From NCBI GenBank assembly GCA_963575745.1, contig CAUYUJ010022091.1, positions 52,501-116,500 of the forward strand: a stretch of DNA of 64,000 nt. The letters are read 5' to 3'. The notes under the pieces were generated by a model that worked only from the letters and a program-made list of their open reading frames with translations, ran no database searches and had not been told where the DNA came from. Position 1 is the first letter of the stretch, and every line of letters begins with the position of its first letter. The translations under genes were made by a program, and so were the position numbers. Origin of the DNA: Prorocentrum cordatum (taxonomy: Eukaryota > Sar > Dinophyceae > Prorocentrales > Prorocentraceae). Positions 55,440 through 64,000 of the stretch are shown piece by piece.

Positions 55440-56900
55440 CAAACCCAAACCCTGGCCCCAAACAGCACTCGCTACTCATTACGCACTACTCACTACCCAC
55501 AATTCACTACTCGCTACTCACTACTCAGATCTCACTACTCACTACTCACTACTCACGATTCACAAACAACAAACCACGACTCACTACCCACTACCCACTA
55601 CTCACTACTCCCAACTTTCTACACACTACTCACTACTCACTACTCACTACCCACTACTCAATACTCACCAAACACAACTCACAACCCACTACTCACTAAT
55701 CACAACTGACTGCTCACGACCCACTAACCACTATCCACTACTCACTACTCACACTTCACTACTCACTACCCACTGCCCACAACTCACTACTCGCTATCCA
55801 CTACCCGCTACTCCCTACACATTACTCACTACTCACTACCCGCTACTCCCAACGCACTACTCGCTACCCAATACGCACTACTCACTTCGCTCCCACTATT
55901 CACTATTCACTACTCACTACTTCCTATTCCCTACTCACTACTCCCAACGCACTATTCGCTACTCACTACCCAGTACTCAATACTCACTACTCACTAAACA
56001 CTACTCACTGCCCACTACTCACTACTAACTAAGCACTACTCACCACCCACTAACCACTATCCACTACTTACTACTGAGTACTCACAGTTCACTACTCACT
56101 ACGCACTGCCGACAACTCACTACTCACTATCCACTACTCGCTACCCAATACGAAATATTCACTCCCTACTCGCTAGTTGGCCACTAGTCGCTAGTCGCTA
56201 CTCACAACTCACTACTCACTACTCTCTACTCTCAACTCACTGCACACAAATTTCTACTCGCAACTCCCTACTCACTACCCACTACTCAATATCCACTTCT
56301 CGCTTCTCACTGCTCACTACTCACTACTCACTACTCCCTACTCACTACTCACTACTCACTACTCGCTACTCCCTACTCGCTACGCACTACTCCCTACTCG
56401 CTACTCACTACTGACTCCTGACTACTCCCTCCTCACTACCCACTGCTCACAAGGCCCCAGTCGCTACTCACTACTCACTACTCGCTACTCCCTACTCGCT
56501 AATCCCTACTCGCTACTCGCTACTCGCTACTCACCACTCACTACTCACTACTCTCTACTCACTGCGCACTACTCACTATTCACAACTCACTCCTCGCTAT
56601 CCGCTACTGTCTACCCCCTCATCCCTACTCCCTGCTTACTACCCACTATGCGCGACTCACTACACACCACTCACTCCTCACTACTCACTACTCATGATCT
56701 CTTACTCTCTAGTTCCTTCCCACTACTTACTACCAACGACTCACTACTCACTACTCACTAATCTCTACGCGCTGCTCACTAGTACCACAACCCATTACCC
56801 ACTACTCACTACTCACTGCTCACGACTCACTGCGCACTACTCACTATCAAATTCCCGCTACCCACCAATCGCTACTCAAACACACTCTACTCGCTACTCA
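55440..56900. repeat. CACTACTCACTACTCACT satellite
   Basis: About 1.46 kb of a degenerate CACTACT/CACTACC/CGCTACT repeat with a period near 8 (ACTCACTACT words). The threonine/tyrosine/serine frames across it are artefacts. Confidence 0.9.
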
Positions 56901-56904
56901 CTAC

Positions 56905-57177
56905 CCGAGGGGCCCCCTCCCCAGCCCCCTGTTCGGCGCAAAGGGGGGGAGGGGGGAGGGGGGGTCGAACCCCTCCCCCCCTTCCCTCTCCCGTGCCAAA
57001 GGGAAGAGGGGGGGAGGGGGGGGAGGGGGGGGGGGTGGTGGTTCGAAAATATCACGCCCCCTTTGAAGGGGGGCAGGGGGGGTTCTGCGAGCCCCACCCC
57101 TTTTGTGTATTTAGGGCTACCTATACGACCACCCTTCGGGTGATAAGGAGGTTCCGGGGGGGGGGGGGGGACCAACG
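56905..57177. repeat. Poly-G/poly-C rich border segment
   Basis: GGGGAGGGGGGGAGG runs alternate with CCCCTCCCCCCC. It contains TTTGAAGGGGGGCAGG. See 55200-55380. Confidence 0.6.
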
Positions 57178-57435
57178 TCTCACTCGATCGGTCTCACTAT
57201 CGATCTCACCATCGACCTCACCATCGGTCTCGCTCGGTCAACTTCACTCGATCGATCTCACAGTCGATCTCACTCGATCAATTTCCTTCGGTCGATCCCA
57301 CAATCGATCTGACAAACGATCTCACAATCGATCTCACTATCGATCCCACCATCGATTTCACAACCGATCTCGCATTCGGTCTCACTGTCGATCTTACTGT
57401 CACTATCACAACCGATCTCACAATCAACGTCATCA
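57178..57435. repeat. CGATCTCACAAT minisatellite
   Basis: About 20 copies of a 12-bp unit, CGATCTCAC(A/T)AT and variants. It merges into the ATC array. Confidence 0.85.
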
Positions 57436-58193
57436 TCATCACCAACGTCATGGTCATCAGCGCCATCAACATCATCATCAACATCATCACCATCATCATC
57501 GGGACACCATCATCATCATCACATTATCACCATCATCATCAATATCCGCATCACCATCATCATCATCGGGACACCATCATCGCCACCACCATCATCATCA
57601 ACATCATCATCGTGGGAAACGCCATCATCACCATCGTCAGCATCGGAACACAATCATCATCATAATCATCATCTCATGACCATCATCAACAGCATCATCA
57701 ACATAATCATCATCGGGACACCATCATCATCAACAACATCATCATCATCGGGCCACCATCATCGCCGTCACCATCAGCATCAGAATCATCATCATCGGGA
57801 CACCATCATCATCAACATCCGCATCAGCATCATCGGTCCACCATCATCGAAAATCATCGTCATCACCTCATCATCATCCTCAGCATCAACATCATCATCA
57901 CTGGGACACCAGCATCGTCATCATCATCACCATCAACATCATCATCATCATCCTCGGGGATCATCATCATCATCACCATCATCATCAACAGCATCATCGA
58001 CCTCATTATCACCATCATCATCGGGACACCATCGTCATCATCATGTTCAAATCATCAACATAATCACATCATATCATCATCATCAACATCATCATGATCA
58101 TCAACATCATCATCAGCATCGTCATCATCATCGGGACACCATCGTCACCACCATGGCCATCATCATCACCATCATCATCATCAACATCGTCAA

Positions 58194-58233
<40 letters not shown>

Positions 58234-58336
58234 TTCATCATCATCATCATCATCGGGACACCATGATCATCACCACCATCACTATCATCATCATCAACAT
58301 CATCGAAATCATCATCATCATCACCACCATCACCAC

Positions 58337-58394
<58 letters not shown>

Positions 58395-58395
58395 G
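57436..58395. repeat. ATC/CAT microsatellite with spaced CGGGACACC
   Basis: The ATC array is punctuated by ATCGGGACACCATC at irregular intervals of about 45-120 bases, ten or more times. Confidence 0.9.
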
Positions 58396-58570
58396 GGACA
58401 CCGACGGGACACCGGCGGGACACCGGCGGGACACCGCGGGCCACCGGCCCCCGGAAAAGAATCATTTGGTCCGGCCACGCCTCAGCCGGAGGCTGGACAC
58501 CGTCGGGATACCGCGGGCCACCGGCCCCCGGAAAGGAATCATTTGGTCCAGCCGCGCCTCAGCCAGAGGA
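58396..58570. repeat. Tandem repeat of about 87 bp
   Basis: GCGGGCCACCGGCCCCCGG and GAATCATTTGGTCC occur twice, followed by GCGCCTCAGCC. A short CGGGACACCGGCGGGACACC array precedes it. Confidence 0.75.
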
Positions 58571-58905
58571 GACTTTCTTCTCGCCCGCCCACGCAGCTTC
58601 GCCTCGCCCGCACGCACGGCACGCACGAACACGAAACCGAAACCGATTTCCCGGTAGGGGGGCTCCCCGTTCCACTTCGATCTCACCCCCTCACCTCCGA
58701 TCCACTGGCGCGCTCTCGTAATTGGTTACTAAGGTTAGTGTCAACCTTGAGGACCTGGCGGGCGCCTATTCTTTTTACTATTCTCAGCCTATCTTTACTT
58801 CTTTAACTTTCCGCGTCGCCCGCCATGTGCACCTTGACCCGAGTCGTCCTCTATTGCTTCTCTTCTGCACTTCATGAACGCCACAGGGAAACCTTAGGTC
58901 GGTTT
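58571..58905. other. Unassigned unique DNA
   Basis: No gene, element or RNA was recognised. Confidence 0.4.
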
Positions 58906-58909
58906 AACG

Positions 58910-58985
58910 TGAAAAGGAGGAGGAGGAGGAGGAGGAGGAGGGGGAGGAGGAGGAGGAGGAGGGGGAGGAAGAGGAGCAGGAGGAG
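58910..58985. repeat. GGA microsatellite
   Basis: GGA tract. Confidence 0.9.
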
Positions 58986-59099
58986 GACGCTCCAGAAAGG
59001 GCACCGCCCTCGGCGAGCACCGCCCTCGGCGGAGGCCATCCGGGGGCCGACGGAGGCTGGCGGAAGCAGAACTCGCGACGAGCGAGGAGAACCCAGAGT

Positions 59100-59660
59100 C
59101 CCCCCCTCTGGCAGAGCACCGCTTCGGGACCACGGCCTGGAGCGCCAGGCCCGGCGGCGGGCACAGGGACCCCATAACAAAAGGGGCCCAGGGACACATG
59201 GGCAAATAGACACACATCCCACGATTCCCCATATTTCCCATTATTTTCTTGGTTTTCGTCTTCCCCCCCACTTCCTATACGTTCCTACATTTTCCTGGGA
59301 ATCGACGATGAATTGTGTCTGTGTGTTTTTGCTCCTCCTGAACAACACACCGCGGCCACACCGCCCCCGCGAGGGCCAAATAGACGGGCGCAATTGGCGA
59401 ATCGACCCGGCAGGGGGTTCTATCGAAAAAGACAAGTATCGAGGGGAAGCCAGAGTCTGAGGAGAAAAGGTTACTCGTCGCCATTCTGGGCCTCTTGTGA
59501 TGCCCTCGTCGCCACTGGTGGATTCGCCTCGCAATCCTGGTCAGAACGCACCCTGGGAGAGGTCCGGGGAGCAGCGGTATCGGTACCTTTGTTTGGGTTT
59601 CTCCAAAGTCGGCAGCGGGCGAGGGAGGGAAGTGATAAGGAGAAGGCCTCCTCAGAAGAC
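59100..59660. repeat. Dispersed duplicated segment, copy 1
   Basis: Collinear with 62305-62885. Both contain CCCCCTCTGGCAGAGCACCG, GGAGCGCCAGGCC, CCATAACAAAAGGGGCCC, an ACACACAAATA-type element, GGGCGCAATTGGCGAATCGA, ATTCGCMTCGCAATCCTGGT and GGGTTTCTCCAAAGTC. Confidence 0.85.
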
Positions 59661-59800
59661 GGCGGGACCTCTCAGAACCCCTCGCACCTTCTGAGAAGTG
59701 TTCTGCATCTTCGGAGAAGGCTCCGAAAACTTCCCAGAAGGCTGGAGGACTTCCGAGCTTTCTGAGAAGGCCTCCTCCTTCTCGCTTCCCCTTGTCGCTC
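59640..59800. repeat. CTTCTGAGAAGG palindrome-rich segment
   Basis: GAGAAGGCCTCCTCAGAAG on the left and CTTTCTGAGAAGGCCTCC on the right are near-complementary. CTTCTGAGAAG lies between. A similar segment is at 62870-63010. Confidence 0.55.
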
Positions 59801-60125
59801 GCCGTCGACAAACGGCGGCGTGTCCGGCCGCGGAAGGTCGGCGAAGAGCGGCGGGAGTAAACGTTAACACGTCACCATGTCGAACGTGGATGGGACGCAG
59901 AAGGACACACTAGACCTTCGTGTCCTCCTTGGAGGCGTGCGTCCGACCCGAGCATTGAGTAGCTACGGACATCTTGCAGCACATCATTGCCCGAGCAGCA
60001 TGGCCAGCAAGCGCCCGCCACGGAGGCCGTACTGCAAGATTTCTCGGCGCGCGCGTCGCCACCTGGGTGGCCGACTCCGGAAGCCCTGAATCCAAAAACG
60101 ATTCCATTTCTTGGGGACGCATCTT
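59801..60125. other. Unassigned unique DNA
   Basis: Overlapping open frames of 60-180 residues exist, but none has a recognised motif. Confidence 0.4.
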
Positions 60126-60290
60126 GTACAGTCGGGGCGTTGACCTAAGGAACCCTAAATAAGGAACGAGGCCCCTCCTTCCCCATGGGTTAAACCTCGA
60201 TTCCCCATCGAAAACCTTGGGAAAACCCGAGGCAAGCTGTGAAACAATCAAGGAACACGGAGCCCCTCCCCAACGAAAAGGGTTCCCTTC
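60126..60290. mobile_element. ACARTCGGGGCG element, right end lost
   Basis: Shares ACAGTCGGGGCGTTGACC, AACCCTAAATAAGGAACGAGG and GGAGCCCCTCCCCAACGA with 53250-53428, in the same orientation. Confidence 0.6.
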
Positions 60291-60479
60291 TTCAGGACCC
60301 CTGCTGCACCTCCGCCAGCCTTCTGGTGGCTTCCGCCGGCGGAGGCGGCCCCGTTCTGCTTCCCCTCCGCAGCCCTTCCGCCGCCCTCCCGCCGACGCAG
60401 AGATGGCAACCCCTTCGACCCTCGAGGGCGAGGCCCTTTCCAGAAAGCCCCGCACACCACGTGCATGTCAGGGCGACCC

Positions 60480-60572
60480 CCAGAAGGATTGCAAAAAAAC
60501 GGATTGCAAAACAAAAAAAAAAAACGAAGGATGGACAAAAAAAACGATTGCAAAAAAAAACGAAGGATTGCA
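60480..60572. repeat. GGATTGCAAAAAAAC satellite
   Basis: Three to four units of the same satellite as at 20040-20479. Confidence 0.7.
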
Positions 60573-61812
60573 CCCCAGGACCGGTTCTTCACCCCGTATA
60601 ATTGTTTGATGGCCCCGAGGCCCGGCAGAGGCCCCGAGACGCCGAAAATGGCGAAAGCCCTCCCGCCGTTATCTTTCCCAACCGTCCTGTGGTGTGGGGT
60701 CCTCGTTTTGAAGAGAAGGTCCCCGCGTTCCTCTCCTTTCCTCTCCTCTCCTCTCCTCTCCTCCTCCTCCTCCTCCTCCTCCTCCTCCTCCTCCTCCATC
60801 ACAATCATCATCATCACCCGCCCCAGCACACATCTCACACGTTTCGTGGCCCCATAGGGGGCTCCACCGGGCCCCAATGGGACCGCCCGCATGCGTCACG
60901 CACCACCCATTACAGCGCTTCGTGGCCCCATAGGGAGCTCCACCGAAGGCCCCAGTGCCACCGCCCGCATGCGTCACGCACCACCCAGTACAGCGTTTCG
61001 TGGCCCTTGGGAGCTCCACAGACGGCCCCCATGGGACCGCCCGCATGCGTCACGCACCACCCAGTACAGCGTTTCGTGGCCCAAGGTCCCAGTGGAACCG
61101 CCCGCATGCGTCACGCACCACCCAGTACAGCGCGTCGTGGCCCCATAGGGAGCTCCACCGACGGCCCCAGTGGCACCGCCCGCATGCGTCACGCACCACC
61201 CAGTACAACGCTTCGTGGCCCCATAGGGAGCCCCGCCGAAGGTCCCAATGGGACCGCCCGCATGCGTCCCGCACACCCAGTACAGCGTTTCGTGGCCCCG
61301 TAGGGAGCCCCACCGATCCGTGGCCCCCATGGAGAGCTCCACCGAAGGCCCCACTGGCCAAGTCCACGTGCTGGGTGCACCCAGCACAGCGCTTCGTGGC
61401 CCCACAGGGAGCTCCACCGAAGGCCCCAGTGGCAAAAGCCGCATGCGTCTCCCCCACCCAGCACAACGTTTCGTGGCCCATAGGGAGCTCCACCGAAGGC
61501 CTCAGTGGCAAAGTCCAGCATGCGTCTTCCCCACCCAGCACAACGTTTCGTGGCCCATGGGGAGCTCCACCGGAGGCCCCAGTGGCAAAGTCCGCATGCG
61601 CCTCCCCCACGCAGTGCAGCGTGTCGTGGCCCAGAGGGAGCTCCACCGAAGGCCCCAGTGGCAAACTTCGCATGCGTTTCCCCACCCAGTGCAGCATTTC
61701 GTGGGCCCATAGGGAGCTCCACCGAATACGATACCCATAATTGCGGTATTCACAACTACATATGGTTGGGTTCTTTGCCAGGCTAATTTTTCACAACGCG
61801 AGGGGGTCTGGG
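60573..61812 (-). mobile_element. Family A element split by Helitron-like block 5
   Basis: 60573-60671 carries the family A core up to CTCCCGCCGTTA. 61787-61812 carries TTTTTCACAACGCGAGGGGG and TCTGGG. Joined, they give the usual hairpin-bearing terminus found in intact copies. Confidence 0.75.
60672..61786 (+). mobile_element. Helitron-like minisatellite element, block 5 (both ends present)
   Basis: It begins A|TCTTTCCCAACCGTCCTGTG at 60672, with the GTCCTCGTTTTGAAGAGAAG border and a CTCCTCCTC tract. About ten divergent 90-bp units follow, and the tail CACAACTACATATGGTTGGG. It ends TGCCAGGCTAA|T at 61786. The flanks are the two halves of one family A element with no duplicated bases, so the insertion point is known to within one base. 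Confidence 0.7.
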
Positions 61813-62304
61813 AATATCAATGTGTTCGGGTGACATACGATTCGAATTATTAAAATGACGATGGCCCAGTCTGAAACTTGACGGCTGCAAACACCCCACT
61901 AAAACTGGACCGTTAAAATCCGGGACGCGCTCGTCAAAGAGCGTCGGCAACCCCGAGATCCGGCATACTCGAGTCTTACATTTCCACGACAGCATGTTGG
62001 GGTGACGACGAGTGTCGACTGCAAGTAAAAGTGACCCTGGGCAAGAGTGACCTTTGGTACGCGACTTTTGGGGGGCGCGGGGGGGGGGCAAATCCAAGGG
62101 CGCAGGCTATTGCTGTCGCATCGCGTTCGGCGATCGGGGGGCAACATCCGAAGGTATCCTCCCCAGGATGCACAAGAACATCCAACACGCACGAAGAACA
62201 CTAGGGTACCCTGCCCGAACCGACCTCGATCTTACACCTCGGTCCGACCGTCTTCGAGTCTTACGTTCCCCGACAGTAGTAGATTGGGGTGACAACGGGG
62301 TGGG
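61813..62304. other. Unassigned DNA with fragments of dispersed repeats
   Basis: 62020-62110 carries AAGAGTGACCTTTGGTACGCG, related to the CGGCTACACG family. 62140-62195 shares CCTCCCCAGGATGCAC and ACATCCAACACGCAC with 9912-9970. Confidence 0.45.
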
Positions 62305-62885
62305 CCCCCCCTCTGGCAGAGCACCGCTTCGGGACCACGGCCTGGAGCGCCAGGCCTGGCGGCGGGCGCAGGGACCCCATAACAAAAGGGGCCCAGGGAC
62401 ACATGGGTAAATAGACACACATCCCACGATTCCCCATATTTCTCATTATTTTCTTGGTTTTCGTCTTCCCCCCACTTCCCATACTTTCCTATATGTTCCT
62501 GGGAGTCGACGATGAATTGTGTCTGTGTGATTTTTCCCCTCCTGGATAACACACTGCGGCCACACCGGCCCATCGAGGACCAAATAGAAGGGCGCAATTG
62601 GCGAATCGACCTGGCGGGGGGGGGCTCTATCCAGAAAGACAGGTATCGAGGGGAAACCACATTCTCAGAGGAGGAAAAGTACCCATCCATACTGCCAGCC
62701 TTCCCTCGTTTTCGCCTTTGGGGGCCTCCTGGGATGCCCTCGTCGCCACCGCTGGATTCGCATCGCAATCCTGGTCAGAACGCACCTCAGGAGAGGTCCA
62801 GGGAGTAGGGGTATCGGTACCTTTGGGTTTCTCCAAAGTCAGCGGCGAGCGAGGGGGGAAAAAGATAAGGAGAAGGCCCCCTCAG
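62305..62885. repeat. Dispersed duplicated segment, copy 2
   Basis: Collinear with 59100-59660 throughout, with scattered substitutions and small indels. It includes the ACACACAAATA-type element (62403-62545). Confidence 0.85.
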
Positions 62886-63010
62886 AAGGCTTGGAAATCC
62901 CCCAGCTTTCCAAGAAGTATTATGAGCCTTCCCCTAGGACGCAGAAAGCCTCTCAGAAGGCGCGAGGGCTTCTGAGAAGTCCCGCCGCCTTCTGAGAAGG
63001 CCTTCTCCTT
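62870..63010. repeat. CTTCTGAGAAGG palindrome-rich segment, copy 2
   Basis: GGAGAAGGCCCCCTCAGAAGG to CTTCTGAGAAGGCCTTCTCC, similar to 59640-59800. Confidence 0.55.
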
Positions 63011-63137
63011 CTCACGTCCCTCCCTCGCTCGCCGCCGAAAGTATCGTGTTGGGACGAAGGGATTGGGAAGATACAGGGCACGACTGTGTGATAAGCGCCT
63101 TCAACATACGCGACACTACGGATGATCTGAACATGTT

Positions 63138-63982
63138 TCACAACCCCATCTTCCCAACCCGACAATTATCTTTCGGATCTATCAACATCCGAATAAATTT
63201 CATATTAAAATTTGAAGAGTCGGCCGCCTGGATGTTGTACGGGTTGGTGTGGCCTCCGGTATATGTCGGGTTCAGCCACAGGAGCACGTGACAGGCGATG
63301 CCGGCACCGGTGGCGGTCAGCAGCATCGGGATGGCCCACGCGAGGAGTATCTGGATGTATGGCACACCCCCCTGCTCCATGAGCACACCTCTCGCGAAGA
63401 GGTGTTTACACACAATTAATTTAGATGGTGTGGCAATGTTATGTGTTTTTCAAGCTGACCTCCTGCAAAGCCCTCGGGGAAGTTGGCGATAACCAGCGAC
63501 AAAACGAAAGTAAAGCTCAGACTTCCGGATGCCGACATAAATCCCATGAGGATGCCCTCGGGTATACCATCCACAACCAGCATGATAAGCATGCTCATCG
63601 CTGCGGCGCGACTCTGGATCGCGAAATCGCTCATCCTATCAGGGTTGGGCCCACAGGCGCTGGTGTCTCCCCACGCTCTCCTCATGTTCTCCCAGAAAGT
63701 CCGAGAATTGTCGGTGTTCTCTCGTCTCAGCAGGCCAGACGCTGTGCCATCTCTCATGCGCTTGCTTGCCTCGGCCTGCTTCTGCATGAAAGATATGATG
63801 TGGTACTTCTTCATCGTTTCCCGCAGGTGCGCCCACCGCATCTGCGCCTTCCACCTATTGTGCTGCTCGATCGCGCGGACCATCGCCGAGATCCCTCGCC
63901 CGGTCTTGTGTGCCGCCTCGGGACACATGAACTGGGGAGCCAGGTGGAGAAGAATACAGCCGGACCTGGACCAGAGAAACAT
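63138..63982 (-). CDS. ZIP-like metal transporter family membrane protein, partial, two exons
   Basis: Upstream exon, ending at 63460. A Lys/Arg-rich cytoplasmic-type region (HNRWKAQMRWAHLRETMKKY) leads to AMSMLIMLVVDGIPEGILMG and SFTFVLSLVIANFPEG, two membrane segments with the paired PEG motifs of ZIP-type transporters. A 71-bp GT-AG intron (63459-63389) follows. The downstream exon reads VLMEQGGVPYIQILLAWAIP, MLLTATGAGIACHVLLW, a further membrane pair. The intron is inferred because it restores the family-like text GFAGGVLMEQGG, whereas read-through stops after 15 residues. Metal transport is family knowledge; the usual histidines next to PEG are replaced (DGIPEG, ANFPEG), so zinc binding is uncertain. 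TGA precedes the ATG at 63982, and the true exon may start at CAG|TTCATGTGTCCC instead. No later segments follow downstream, so the gene is truncated or continues through unseen introns. Confidence 0.6.
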
Positions 63983-64000
63983 TCCTCAAGAGCATGAGAC

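Noticed and set aside
55380-55450. CCCTAAC-like text near CACCCCTAACACTAATCC as a telomere remnant
   Set aside because: No tandem CCCTAA or CCCTAAA units are present, only scattered CCCAAACCC and CCTAAC words.
55440-56900. Threonine/tyrosine/serine-rich open frame
   Set aside because: It comes from the CACTACT satellite, which rarely forms stop codons.

Overview
This is a eukaryotic nuclear window made almost entirely of repeats. It has long trinucleotide microsatellites, GC-rich minisatellites, many short terminal-inverted-repeat elements and a few broken genes. A 100-base N gap lies inside one microsatellite. The best organism guess is a dinoflagellate. It rests on three things: recalled resemblance of the retroelement ORFs (Gag-like, RT with YVDN, tyrosine recombinase, MTase-like tail) to dinoflagellate elements, a zinc-finger repeat protein of the kind I associate with those genomes, and a ZIP-like transporter fragment with a short GT-AG intron. 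This is inference from family resemblance, not a database result.

Layout. 1-1.6 kb is a 90-bp minisatellite block. 1.6-15 kb is a patchwork of small inverted-repeat elements, some nested in others. 15-23 kb has CTC/GGA runs, more foldback elements and two further 90-bp minisatellite blocks. 23.5-24.9 kb holds two minus-strand coding-like segments of unknown function. 25.1-33.9 kb is a higher-order repeat of five units of about 1.8 kb, each built from the same ordered set of simple repeats. 36.1-44.0 kb is one more unit in inverted orientation, split inside its CAT array by a 7,061-bp tyrosine-recombinase retrotransposon. 44-46 kb is a GC-rich minisatellite. 46-52.2 kb holds two decayed coding regions, one split by a fourth minisatellite block. 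52.7-58.4 kb is tandem and satellite DNA. 58.6-63 kb has duplicated segments and a fifth minisatellite block inserted in a small element. 63.1-64 kb is the only recognisable cellular gene, partial.

The two main results are structural. First, the retrotransposon at 36,482-43,542 has exact split direct repeats in the order A1-ORFs-B1-A2-B2 (132, 141, 132 and 141 bp), the arrangement of PAT/Ngaro-type elements. It sits in a CAT trinucleotide array and shares only that triplet with its target. Second, the five 90-bp minisatellite blocks share conserved outer ends (TC...CTAA) and subterminal inverted repeats. One of them interrupts a known small element without a target duplication, which fits a non-autonomous Helitron-like (HINE-like) element carrying a minisatellite.

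At least eight families of short inverted-repeat elements can be defined from internal comparison. Three copies, from different families, are flanked by direct repeats of 14, 16 and 24 bp, unusually long for such elements. The recognised reading frames are frameshifted or incomplete, so most of the window looks like transposon and satellite debris.
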